DNA from: Hydnum rufescens UP504
Taxonomy: Eukaryota > Basidiomycota > Agaricomycetes > Cantharellales > Hydnaceae
Reading direction: 5' to 3'
Length of the DNA: 64,000 nt
Assembly (NCBI GenBank): GCA_014904985.1
Contig: MU128971.1
Span: 123,920-187,919 of the forward strand
Below the pieces are notes generated by a model. That model had not been told where the DNA came from, ran no database searches, and was given only the letters and a program-made list of their open reading frames with translations. The translations under genes were made by a program, and so were the position numbers. Positions 11,636-22,352 of the stretch are shown here, in pieces; within the stretch, counting starts at the first letter, position 1, and every line of letters starts with the position of its first letter.

Positions 11636-12227
11636 GGGATGCAAATCTACCGAGAAAGGGCACACATCCAGGTGCAATGAGGCTGAACAGAACTCCCCGA
11701 AGGACATGCCAGGTGGATAGTAAATTACCACAATATAATGATACAACTTTCCTAATGATGACTACATATAGCTGGCCCATTGGAATGATCAAGCAAGGTC
11801 TAAAATGGTCTTCTTGGATGTTTTTTGGTATACATGATTTAACTGATATTGCAATCCATATGAATGCGAACTCGTATTGTCGGATAGCCCCTGTCTTGCA
11901 ACTTTGACCTGTCATACAATTGTACATGAAGGAATAAGATATCTATGCACTTACTGGGCTATTTTGACTGCAGGTTCGCTGGTAAAGAGATCTATTTTTT
12001 ACAAGGCCCAATCTGGACTCAGAGTGCTTTCCAGAGCCCAGACAAAGGTCGCTGTGATGCGTGACAGCACATACAGTCGAAATATGGCTGTATATTGTCT
12101 TAACAGTTGTAATGTTGCTCTGTGACCTTATCACTTTCTTAGTGCACTAGAGTGCTAAGTGTCACCCCTCCATGAATTGATTTTCTATGCGCTCCAGTGT
12201 TAACCGAAAATTGCACCAATGAATTAA
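11636..12227. other. Spacer between the two minus-strand KDZ-element genes
   Basis: This lies upstream of the transposase and downstream of the QWWKWW gene. I see no conserved coding sequence; it presumably holds the transposase promoter. Confidence 0.45.
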
Positions 12228-15200
12228 CTACATTAAGCATCCACAGAAAGCAAAAATCGCATCCCTAAGTGCAGCATTCCATTCCGACTTGTCTCCGGCA
12301 ATGGTGTCAAGCACTGCACCCCACCAGCCAAGAGTTATAACAACCGCTACAATCCTGTTCTTTCCACCAATTTTTAATGATTCCCAATTGCCTGATATGT
12401 CCTGGTTTCACGCAATGATCTCACCCTCGGATGTTTCTCTCCATGCCGGCTGAAGGTTACTCCACCATTTCCACCATTGCTTACCAAAGGAATCAGGTTT
12501 TATTGAGGGGCTGTATTTGATACTGCGTGCCTGCTGAATCCAATCATGAATGGCTTTTGGGCAGTCTTTGCTTGAAAGCGCCTTTCCCTGAGAATAATCT
12601 GAGTTCTGGGAATAAAATAAGATCAAACTAACGCACTTCAGTTGGGAACCCAAGTTCTCGCTCAATAGCAATCCATAATTTGACGAGGCACACCCATTCA
12701 GAACCCAGTTCCAAGTCTTTGACTCATTGGAACTGTGGTATTATCCACTGTGGCCAGCCTTCCAAATCCTCATTCAAAGTTCCAGATTGAGTTCCCGCAG
12801 ATGGCAACACATTCGGGTCCAGTGGTGAGGGATTCAAATGTGGCAGTACCGATGAAGGATCCAACAACGTTCCAGATTGAGTACCCATGAACGGTAACAC
12901 ATTTGGGACTGGCAGCAGGGGATTCAGATCTGGCAGTACCAATGAAAGATCTGGCAACATACCAGATTGAGTACCTGCAGATGGCAACACATCCGGGACC
13001 AGTGGTGAGGGATTCAAATGTGACGGCACTGATGAAGGATCCGGCAACATTCCAGATTGAGTACCTGCGAATGGCGACACATTCAGGACTGGTGGTAAGG
13101 GATTCAGATCCAGCAGTACTGATGAAGGATCTGGCGACATACCAGATTGAGTACTCACAGATGGCGACACATTCGGGACTGGTGGTGAGGGATTCAGATC
13201 CGGCAGGACCGATGAAGGATCTGGCGATATTCCGGATTGAGTACCCACAGACGGTGACAGGTTCGGGAGTGGTGCAAGGGATTCAGACCCAGCACGGCCG
13301 ATGAAGGATCTGGCGATGTTCCAGATTGAGTACCCACAGATGGTGACAGGTTTGGGAGTGGTAGCAAGGGATTCAGACCCAGCAGCATTGCTGAGGGATC
13401 TGGCGATGTTCCAGATCGAGCACCTGCAGACAGTGACACATTTGGGACTTGTGGCAAGGGATTCAAATCTGGCACCATGGGATCTGGCGACGTTCCAGAT
13501 GGAGTTCCCACAGACGGCGACACATTTGGGACTGGTGGTGAGGGATTCAAATCTGGCACCAATGAAGGATCTGGCGATGTTCCAGATTGAATTCCCACAG
13601 ATGGCAACACATTTGGGACTGGTGGCAAGGGATTCAAATCTGGCACCAACGAAGGATCTGGCGACATTCCAGATTGAGTTCCCACAGATGGCGACACATT
13701 CGGGACTGGTGGCGAGGGATTCAAATCTGGCACCAATGAAGGATCTGGCAATGTTCCAGATTGAGTTCCCATGGATGGTGACACATTCGGGAGTCGTGGC
13801 AAGGGATTCAGACCTGGCAGCACCAATGAAGGATCTGGCGACGTTCCAGGTTGAGTACCCGCAGACAGTGATGGATTCAGGACTTGTGGTGAGGGATTTG
13901 GCGACATTCCAGATTGAACACCAGCAGATGGTGCCACACTTGGGACCAGTGGCGAGGGATTCAAATCTGGCAGCACCGACGAAGGTTCTGGCAATGTTCC
14001 AGATGAAGTAGATAATGAAGCAGATGGTGATGTCGATGACAAGGCAGATGATGAAACAGACGATGAAGTAGATAGTGAAGTGGACAGCGATGTGGATGAA
14101 AAAGTGGATAACGAAGTGGATGCTAAATCAGATTCTGGATCCTTTAATGACAGACGAGCGGTTTTCTGGCATGTGTTGGGACCTGTGGAACGAACACTAG
14201 CATCGTCACTGGCCATTGCCGATGACTTGCACTTTCTCGCTCTTTTGGATTTTGAGGTCTTGTTAGTCTCTGCAGGCGGTGCTACCTGTGCTGCAGCTTC
14301 AAACAAGCCCAAAGATTCCATTAGACGATGATTCCTCTCGATGTTCTGAGCTCGGATGGCCTCATAATCAATGTAGTCCTTTGAGGAAGGAGCAGGTGTT
14401 TCGTTAGTCTTGTTAGCAGTAGCAGACATGGAAGATGGTGTGGCTGCTCCGCCAGATGTGGGTTCGGAAGTGAATACTCCAAAGAGTGCATCGTAACCTT
14501 TGTCGTCATTGCTCTCTTTGTCTTGGTCAATGGTGCGCATTGTCGTATCCTCGCTGCCTGATGCATGGGTTTGACTCATCGAAGATGTGTCAGCCAATAT
14601 GGTACTAGTCGAGTCACCAAATGCTGATTCAGGGGTTGATGGAGGAGGAGCTCCTTCTGCATTGGAGGCATTGAGAAATGACTCACACAGTATATGTGGT
14701 ACTTACAATACACTTGACGCAGGAACCTGACATAAGCAGGTGTTATGACTTCGTCGAACACCTTGCTGGAGTGTTCCCCAAAATTGAGTGGATTATCACC
14801 TGCGGTGAGTCCAGAGTGTACACTATTCCTCATATCTTTGTCAGAATGGCTGGCCCACAACATATAATTGACGAACTCACTGAGTTGTGATTATTTGCCC
14901 ACTGAGCGCCAGTGATGGCCCACCGATTATCAATGTCGCACACAGTTTTGTGCGATCCCTCAAATCTTTGAGGAAGGCCTTGATCCCAGGGACCATATGG
15001 TCGATTGCGCTGGCATTCTGGTGGTTTAGCCTTGATCTCGAGTTGGGGGAATAGATTACGCACCTTTGAATGGCCTCAGGGGTGTGGTTTGCATTGCACT
15101 CCTGTTCCCACTGCTTCAGAGCTTCGTCATACAACCTTGAGCGCTCTTGATTGACAATGTCTTTGACCTCAGTTGACTCGCTGTTATAGAGAGCCTGAAC

Positions 15201-15922
15201 AAATTCTCCCTGCTCCTTCATGCGCAATTTCTTCTGGGATTTGACATCATTGGGGTATTTGCGCTCCATTTCCTCCTCAAATAACGCCGAAATCTTTGCC
15301 CTATAATACATCTTCATGTATACTTGCCACAGGCGAAGATGGCGTGGCCGAGGGTGGGAGAACTGAAGCAAGGTACTTGGTATGGACTTTGATGAACTCG
15401 CCAGCAGATTTTCGGGCTCTTTCTTCTTGCCGTCACCATAATGCCACTGAAAAAAACGAAGCAATGCCTATGGGAGTATAAGTGAGAAGACAAAAGGCAA
15501 ATGATTTGAGAGACACTTTCCTTCTTTTTCTTGTCCAGAATTGCATTTTTATCGTCTAATCCTTCTTTATTGACAGGCTCAGTGTATGTGGCTCCAGGTG
15601 TGGGCTCTACATCATCAGGAATGGACCAATGATAGGCAGAAAAGTACTCATGTATCATGTTTGCACACCAAGGCTCCACAGTACCCTTAGCGAGTGCTTC
15701 TTTGTACCCATCAACACGCTCCTTGATCCATTTGAGGCAGGAGGTTTTTGCAGGCCACAGGTGAGGGGCCATTGAGTTATTTTGCAAAAAAAACAGTGTC
15801 CCCCAGACAGCCAGTCTATAAGCCCAGATAGAGGTGAGGTCTGGATGTGAGGGCAGTTCTACAGCTAGTATGGGACCCAACCAGGAGGGAGGGAGGATGC
15901 CAGAGTATTCTGGTTTGGTCAC
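12228..15922 (-). CDS. KDZ-element accessory protein, QWWKWW family, with long internal repeats
   Basis: The function is unknown. The type is common in Agaricomycete repeat islands. The start is MTKPEYSGILPPSWL at 15922. A charged segment, HPRPRHLRLWQVYMKMYYR, continues as a helical stretch (near 15220-15360). Then come VPGIKAFLKDLRD and LCATLIIGGPSLALSG (near 14890-14970), FDEVITPAYVRFLRQVY (near 14715-14765), and an acidic/Ser-rich region. About 14 copies of a 28-30 residue repeat (GTQSGTSPDPSLVPDLNP then PSPPVPNVSPSV) occupy about 12780-14000. The C-terminus has FGKQWWKWWSNLQPAWR (near 12445-12490) and ends at 12228. Several introns are present. One frame change inside the repeats, near 13255, needs a base correction or means decay. 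The helical segment has a loose HMG-box look, which I would not rely on. Confidence 0.65.
12780..14000 (-). repeat. Coding minisatellite, about 87-90-bp units
   Basis: About 14 head-to-tail units encode a Pro/Ser/Asp-rich 28-30 residue repeat inside the QWWKWW-family gene. Units differ by substitutions and by one- or two-codon length changes, so the frame is kept except near 13255. Confidence 0.85.
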
Positions 15923-15962
15923 TCATCGCCTGATTAACACATCAGCTTTATCGTTCAACAAA

Positions 15963-16574
15963 ATGCAAACCAAAGAGACACTGCCAGCAGGGGAGCCAAA
16001 TGCTGAAGCAGTGACCAGGGAGGCACAAAGGCATGAGTCTTTGGTGTTTTTACCTGGTCAATGGGGCACTCGAGCTGTGCTCATCGTCCGGATTCCTTGT
16101 TAGAATGTCGGACAGCATTAATTGAGGAGGCCCTCAGACAATTGGCGATAACAGATGATGTAGGTTGCCAAGAACATTTGGAGTTTGACAGAGGTGCTGA
16201 CCTCATTAGGACGCTGAGACTGTGGTTCTGCCCACAGCTGATTCTACACAGGGGGAAGCCTCAGTCCCTGAGAATGTGAACCCTATGAGATTGGCTAGTA
16301 GGACAAAGACTCTTCCTGATAAACGGTGGTATGTAGTCATTGTGGGAACAGATGTCGGGGTGCACCAGTCATGGTGAGGTTTCTTCTTTCTTACTTCATA
16401 CTCACACTATATCAATTTTATCTCGACCATAGGGCAAAGGTTGGACCTATGGTTGTTGGTGTTAGTGGCAGCATCTTTCATCGGGTGAAGGACCCTGAAC
16501 AGGGCTATCGACTCTTTGATTCAGCATTGCAGGGTGGAAAAGTCAGACTCTGTGAGATGCCTACTCAAGAATAG
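15963..16574 (+). CDS. RNase H1 N-terminal (hybrid-binding, viroplasmin-like) domain protein
   Basis: The last two exons are clear. Exon end at 16373, a 59-nt GT-AG intron 16374-16432, and exon 16433-16574 together encode KRWYVVIVGTDVGVHQSW, then AKVGPMVVGVSGSIFHR, ending LCEMPTQE and a stop at 16572-16574. The pattern WYVV-x-G-x-x-x-G-V-x-x-SW followed by GVSG is the fold of the RNase H1 N-terminal domain, which binds RNA/DNA hybrids. No catalytic RNase H domain follows, so this would be a stand-alone binding domain. The upstream exons are uncertain; ATG at 15963 and an intron ending near 16210 are plausible. It is transcribed opposite to the QWWKWW gene from a shared 40-bp gap. Role in the transposon is not known. 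Confidence 0.55.
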
Positions 16575-17110
16575 AGACTCATGCAAATAATCATGTATTT
16601 GTTGTCCCTTTGTCCGATTGTCAACCTTGTTTCCTGATATGTCAATATGGCATAAATTGACATGAATGCTTCAGCAAAAGCCTAGAAAAATGAAGCCCAT
16701 GGGAATAAATGATTCCTGTACCACATATTGATCTATTTCCCCCAAGATGCTGGGGGATTCTGCCAGTGGCATTATAAGCTGTTGCAACAGATACCGGGAG
16801 ATGCCGGATCCTGGTGTTGAGTTGCAAGCTTATGTCATTCATGGCTGCGAACGATTTCCACGGAGGCCCTATGTGATGCTTTCTTTTGTTCTGTCAAGGG
16901 GGAAGATTGTTCTGCTGATGACAACACTGCCCATGCTTTGTGATCAACTCACTGCTGCTGTTTCTCCAACCTGGATGTGTGCATGCTCATCATACCCGTA
17001 TGTTTCTCGTGTTTTTTTTTTTTCTGAAGCATCATAAGGGTGCCGTATCCCCAAATCCATGTGGTCCTCTCTGTATTGAGTGATTTCAGGAGGGGGGGGG
17101 GAGTGTGCTA
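16575..17110. other. KDZ element interior without a recognised gene
   Basis: A 97-codon plus-strand open frame at 16747-17037 has no family match that I know. A poly-T tract and a G-run (about 17091-17101) mark its end. Confidence 0.4.
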
Positions 17111-17115
17111 CTGAT

Positions 17116-17200
17116 GGACTGATATCCCTGAGATACACCCATATAAGGAATAATATTATATTAAAGGACCAATATCCCTGGGATACACCCATATAAGGAA
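17116..17200. repeat. 35-bp direct repeat near the right end of the KDZ element
   Basis: The segments 17116-17150 and 17166-17200 differ at three positions; both contain ATATCCCTG and GATACACCCATATAAGGAA. The period is 50 bp. Subterminal repeats often bind transposase, which is inference here. Confidence 0.75.
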
Positions 17201-17324
17201 ATGATATTACTAATATCATGGATATTAAAAATTCCGGAAGCATCCCTAGTATTATTAACAACATAAATCCCCAGGAAGCAAATATATACCCAAAATAAAT
17301 AAGAACACCCCAAAATGGTCATAT

Positions 17325-17437
17325 TATGTTATAGGCCCATATGATATATCCTATGGTTGGTTTAAGGCATGGACTCGATATATGGATTCCTATGGTATGG
17401 TATCAGTTATAATGTATGTATACTACAGTATCGGCTG
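17325..17437. repeat. Right terminal inverted repeat of the KDZ element (partner 6330-6446)
   Basis: Its reverse complement starts CAGCCGATACTGTAG and shares the ordered blocks CATATAT, GATATATCAT and GGGCCTAT with the left end, which starts CACCAGAGGCTGTAG. The arms are diverged and have small gaps. Confidence 0.65.
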
Positions 17438-17444
17438 ACATGCC
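17438..17444. repeat. Target-site duplication, right copy (ACATGCC)
   Basis: Matches 6323-6329; see the left copy. Confidence 0.8.
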
Positions 17445-18660
17445 TTGGAGTTTCGTGGGCTTGCCATCTCACGAGATGTCATCTTGTAGATGGTTCGGTA
17501 AGCTTTGGTAGAACTGCGAGCGGAGTGCATCGTCGTTCCACCTGGTGAGGCTCACTACTTCCTTGAACTGGTTGATGTAGCGGAGGATGCAGTGGTTGTC
17601 ATTCATCTTGAGCGCACGTAGTTTTCACTCTTGAGTCGCGACCTCGTCTGGGTCTCTGAAGTACATGTGGAGCTCTTCCTCAAAGAGCATCCAGCTGGAG
17701 AGTGTGGGGGATTCTTCCGTCTCCATGATGAGGCATTGGAACCATTGCCTTGCTGTATCCATGAGATATGATCCAGCCCAGATGATGCGTGTGCTTTCTA
17801 GCGTGAATCACGACGGTTGTGATCGGAACACCATTTTGCAGTGCGCAAGGAATCCATATAGTTTAGAGGGGTCATGCCCCGAGAACATCTCCGGCTCTTT
17901 GATTTTGGGTTCGCGAAGCGCATGTCCCGATGGTGCAGAGGGTTGGGCGATTGTCACTGTTTCGCGGTATCGCGGAGTGGTGGGGAGGTGTTCGAGTTTG
18001 GTTCCTCAATGGTCCACGCCTGGAGTTGGGGCCCTGAACGCAGAGCCCAGGCACGGGGGGGTGGAGTGTGCATCCTCAAACATTGCATGTTGCAGAGTTG
18101 GTTGCGCGATGTTGCTAGGTGGTGCATACATGACTGAATTGCCTTGCGGTGTGTCGTCAAGGTTTTGAGGTGAAAACTCATTGTTTTCCTCGGGGTAGGT
18201 TTGGGGCTTGAAGTGGGGGCTTTGAGTGAGGGTGCGAGGTGCAAATTGCGAGTTGTGCGCTGCGGGCGAGACTATTTGTCTCGGTTGTGTATTTGTGTTG
18301 AGGATGGGCGACTGCGAGTTGTGGTGCGCGATTTCATTGTGCAGCTCTCAGTTTTCGTTCGCGAGTTCTTCGAGGTGAGCGTTCATCTGGGCATTGGTGC
18401 ATGCCATTTCCACTTGTATCTGCATGCTGTGTGCTAGGTCTGCCTGCATTTGTTGCAGCATGCACAGGAGCATTGTCTCGGTGCTCGAAGTTGATGTGGC
18501 GCTGGGAGGGTTTCCCATGTGTGGACCTTGCATCGAGTTGGGTGGTGTTTGTATTGTGGGATACGTCATCCGGGGGGTGATTGGCACCTCAAGGATGATT
18601 GGAGAGGAGAGGGCAGAGGTGGTTTCGACAGTGGCTGTGTTGTCACAATAGTCGTCAGCG
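17445..18660 (-). pseudogene. Ty3/gypsy gag, N-terminal and core part
   Basis: The N-terminal region is Gln/Met/Asn-rich and helical (LLCMLQQMQADLAHSMQIQ, about 18410-18470). The gag core contains WMLFEEELHMYFRDPDEV, KLRALKMNDNHCILRYINQF and ALRSQFYQSLPNHLQDDIS, up to GKPTKLQGM at the insertion point. Two in-frame TGA codons (17625-17627 and 17469-17471) stand where CGA (Arg) would be expected, so it is not translatable. The start codon is uncertain. Confidence 0.75.
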
Positions 18661-18740
18661 ACTGGTTGTGGGTGTGGGTTCCATCAAGTGGAGGGCATAT
18701 TGAGTCTTTCAAGGAAGTCGGTTATTTAGATTGAGAATAC

Positions 18741-19198
18741 TGTTAAGGGTTGTACTCAAGGCGAAAGATACGATGACATAATCGACACGAATACAAGGAA
18801 ATGCCCTTAAGGCAATTGACGAGGGAGTTGTGAAGTGGGGATTACGTAAGTCACGAGAGACGAGTACGTACAAGGAAGACTGGCTTCTTGAGACTTAATA
18901 GGCAAAGGTTTTAAGATGAGAGTCGCAAGCAATAACTGAGATCGCAAGAGTGGAATTCAATCAGTTGACAATATATTCTCGATCTTCTAAAGAGCGAGTG
19001 TACATCAAGTAACTACTTATACTATTAGAGATCAAAAGGGTTTATGGATAAAGGGGTGTTGAATAAAGGAGGGATGTATATAATAGGAAATGCTGAAAGA
19101 GGAAGGCACAATGGCAGCTAGGGGGAAGGTCACATGATGGCGCGTTTGGCTTGGTTATTCTGTGTATGTAAGCGAGGTTACGAGTACAACTCGTAACA
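18741..19198 (-). repeat. Ty3/gypsy LTR (458 bp)
   Basis: It starts TGTTA and ends TAACA, the terminal inverted repeat usual for this superfamily. It sits directly upstream of gag. Near the outer end is a 9-bp palindrome (GTTACGAGT ACA ACTCGTAAC). No second LTR remains in the window to confirm the borders, and a canonical primer-binding site beginning TGG was not seen next to it. Confidence 0.65.
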
Positions 19199-20173
19199 CC
19201 TGCATTGTTAATCAGACTTGTTCTGTGGGCTGTCTCTTATTGCCATTAATTATTAGTAATCGTTTAATTTTGGGTTTCGGAGTTTGTTACATAACTCAGA
19301 TCTATCTACTCTAGTCGAGACCAAGCACAGGAAGATGCCATAAGGACTGGGAAGGAGTCTGCATGAGGCCTATGAACCGAAGTCATATCAAGTCAATGAT
19401 TTGTAATCAATCAACTTGCTTGACTCTGCTTGACTCGAAGCCCGAGTCACAGCAACTCTATTGTCCTATTTAGGTTCGGTCACAGGTCACAGCAACCCAT
19501 GAACTGAACCCCCCAGGCATGATGTCACATGTCACGGACCCCAATGAACTACAAAAAGGCCCCTTGGACACAGTTTGGTCACAGCCGCGGATGCATTCTC
19601 TATCCAGATTGAACTGAACTGGTGGCTGGTCACGGGTCACGGGGCGGTTTGAACTGGCGAACTACCAATGGAGGGGTGTCACACGAATTTGAAGCGAACC
19701 TATGGTCGAAATAGGCCAGCAGACGAAGAAGCGGCGTTTGCCGAAGTCGCGGTTGCCCTCTCAGCGTGCCAGAGCTTGTGGCATCATCGTCACTCTGATT
19801 TTTCTCGCTATCCCACCTGCCTGGTTCATCTGGCTTAGCTGCAAGAACCCTCCCATACCGCATAATTTCGGTTTTATACAACGAGTTTTTGTCGTGACAT
19901 ATATCTTTCCTTGGTTCTCCGGCCAAGGCTGGGTGTGCAAGAATCATTAGCCGGTCACCGTGTTCAAAATAAGCTGTGATTTTCTGGTCGCGTACCGACG
20001 CATTTTTCCCGGCTCACCCCTGACCTCCGGTTCTCATCTCTGTCCGACATTTTACATTGGTGCTGGTAGTTTGACTGTCCCGTCGTTCTGGTGTCTGTGG
20101 GTGTGCACCCTCTGTGCCTTCAAGTACAGCCTGAATTTTGTGAATCGCTTACAACTTTCAATGATCAGTTCTA
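19199..20173. other. Repeat-island border and promoter region, no recognised gene
   Basis: Words such as GGTCACAG, GTCACGG and TGAACTGAAC recur around 19470-19650. An 82-codon open frame at 19702-19950 with one hydrophobic stretch (IIVTLIFLAIPPAWFIWL) has no known relative. The last 200 bp should hold the promoter of the next gene. Confidence 0.45.
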
Positions 20174-22200
20174 ATGAAGCTTCTTGCCCTTGTTTCTCTC
20201 ACTGTCGTATCCGTGTTTGCGGATACTTGGTGTGGAAAACCGTATACCGCAGGCTCTCCTCCCATCCTGATTCCTCCTGCATCAAAGTTCCCCCTCCCGG
20301 CCAAATCATCGAGCCCTTTGCTTAATTTCCAATGCAATCCAGCCATCAAGCCCTATATCTTCGAGGAAGATACCACTGCAATCTTCATTCTCGATGCACA
20401 AATTACCGATGATATTGGCGAACCTTTCTCTGGGGTAGCTGGACGCACATTGTATACTGTTTCTCTGACGACCGGCACCACAACGCTGCTAGAAAGAGGG
20501 AAACTCGTTGCAGGGTCCAAGGGAACCGAAGTTGTGATCGGTCTGGCTGCTCTCAGTCCTCGGCTTGAGCCGTACAATGTTTCATGTACCGCGACGGCGA
20601 GCGATGGCATATCGTATCATCAGCCTGCATTGTTGCATTACTACCCACCGAATCCGCATGGATCAATTACAAAGATGGATTTGCGGACTGGTGGCCTCCT
20701 TGTGCGTGGAAAGGGTCGTATTGGGTACCAACCCCTCATCCCTTTTGGCTTCTATGCTGCTGCATCCTCCTACCTGGCCCAAAATTTGTCCGTAATCGAT
20801 GAAATTAGCGCCAACGGGTACGTACGAGGCTTCTGACCCTCGTCGTGACTCGGCTAAGCCTGTCCCTCAAGATTCAACATTATACATCCCGTTCCTCCAT
20901 TTAACAATGAAGCCAGTGCCAATGCCGTCTATGATCGGATGGAGAAGTTAGGATTATGGCTAATGTTTGACATGCGGCAGTATGGAGACTTTTGTGCCAA
21001 CGTTAGAGGCTAGAACTCATTTAGAACCTTTCCTTCCAGTGACTATCAAAACCTCAGTGCTGTGCAAGCACAAGTCGACGCCGTTAAAGGCCGGTCAAAT
21101 CTTCTGCTGTGGTATACTGCAGATGAGCCAGATGGATGGCAACATCCCCTTAATTCGACGTCAATCGCCTCCCGTTTCATCAGGGACATTGATCCATATC
21201 ATCCAATCTCGCTCGTCCTTAACTGCTTTGACTATTACTACACGGAGTATACGATTGATACTGACATCGTCATGCAAGATACATATCCAATAGCTATCAA
21301 CTCCACGCACTCAATTGTCTGGAACACTGAGGTACGTATATCCTCCACACATCGCCGGATTGTGCGGCATCTCATCCTTCGATGTTGAGTGTACGGATAC
21401 TTATGGGGATTGTGGATGTGATGACTGCCGTCCGGGCGCTGGTCTCCGCAATATAGCACTGAGGATGGACGTTTTCCGTGAACGAGCCCGGCTTCTGAGT
21501 AAGGAGCGTGCCCTGAATGTCTGGGGAGTGCCCCAGGCATTCGGGAAAGAAATGCTAGTACTTCAGGTCTTTCCACGTGGAACCCTTATTAACTCTGGCG
21601 CTTGCTGACAGGTATTGGCCCCGCTATCCCACGGGCCGGGAATTTGTCGCAGAAGTCGTTGTGACCTTGCTCCACGGTGGACGGGGTGCGTTGCAGTGTT
21701 ACACCTCAGTGGATGGTCTATATTTTTGATTCCTTTCATCAGGTATTATCCCCTGGATAATGCCAACGACAGCCGAAATCACCATTGCTGGAGCGGGATT
21801 CGCAAACGTTTTACCCGAACTTACATCAATCATCCTACATCCGACCTCGTCGTTTAGTTTAAGGGCCTCGGAGTTGGACATCATGGAAGCTGGTATCTGG
21901 ATACCATCCGATGGATCCAGGGGCCTTCTGCTCATTGTCAACGTTGGTGGAGTCAACGCTTCGTTATCCTTGGATTTGCCCCGTGATAGCTACAACTGGA
22001 AGAAGATATTTGAGAGCGGGACCGGTGGTTCGCTCACTATCGGCAGGACCGACAGGAACGGTGGACTGATAACGAGTGGGACCCACAGTACTGTTGTGGT
22101 TGATGGCTATGGGGCTTTGGCTTATACTTTTGACGTGAAACCGTATCGTCCACTCCGAGCCCACAACTTCTTGAAGCCATTTACTCTATTTCGGCTTTGA
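20174..22200 (+). CDS. Secreted glycoside-hydrolase-like (TIM barrel) protein
   Basis: It starts with a signal peptide (MKLLALVSLTVVSVFA). A beta-sandwich-like N-terminal region and a barrel-like core follow: GGLLVRGKGRIGYQPLIPFG, GFNIIHPVPPFN, LWLMFDMRHDYQNLSAVQ, LLLWYTADEPDGWQHPL (with a candidate catalytic acid), IVMQDTYPI and GVPQAFG. It ends with a beta-rich domain (IMEAGIWIPSDGSRGLLLIV, TFDVKPYRPLR) and a stop at 22198-22200. About five introns are present, for example 20820-20873, near 20980-21040, 21330-21389, about 21552-21613 and about 21690-21742. The barrel call rests on motif look, not on a named family match; the substrate is unknown. The frame appears intact. Confidence 0.6.
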
Positions 22201-22352
22201 TTCATTAGTGGAACTTGTGGGTGGTGCTACGAAGAGATGACATGGGTAGGAATGACAGCGGACAGTTGTGTGCAGTTAGAATAGGTATCCATCCAAGTCC
22301 AGAATGGCAAAAGGGGGGAAACCAATCGACAACATTCCATGAGCCACTGGAA

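Larger units (their letters stand above)
6330..17437. mobile_element. KDZ-superfamily DNA transposon (about 11.1 kb) inserted in gypsy gag
   Basis: The borders are set by the 7-bp duplication ACATGCC and by restoration of the gag frame. The ends are degenerate terminal inverted repeats. The left end (6330-6446) aligns with the reverse complement of the right end (about 17325-17437). They share ACCATC/ACCATA, CATATAT, GAGNCCAT, GATATATCAT and GGCCTAT blocks in the same order, roughly 65-70% identity by eye. Inside are a KDZ transposase with CxC2 domain (minus), a large QWWKWW-family gene (minus), an RNase H1 N-terminal-domain gene (plus), a 21-bp minisatellite near the left end and a 35-bp direct repeat near the right end. 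KDZ elements are known to be abundant in Agaricomycetes. The transposase is inactivated. Confidence 0.85.
17438..19198 (-). mobile_element. Ty3/gypsy retrotransposon, 5' (right) part
   Basis: This holds the 5' LTR (18741-19198) and most of gag on the minus strand. It joins to 4165-6329 once the KDZ insertion is removed. Confidence 0.85.

Noticed and set aside
12903..14011. Plus-strand open frames of 133 and 236 codons with MKDLATFQIE-type repeats
   Set aside because: They are antisense to the repeat array of the QWWKWW-family gene, which has clear conserved segments on the minus strand on both sides of the array.
6330..17437. A TET/JBP dioxygenase gene as KDZ cargo, known from some fungal KDZ elements
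   Set aside because: No HxD or related iron-binding motif region was recognised in the element; the cargo genes belong to other families.
18720..18745. A canonical primer-binding site next to the LTR
   Set aside because: The sequence beside TGTTA (18741) does not begin with the expected TGG on the element strand; other priming or decay is possible.
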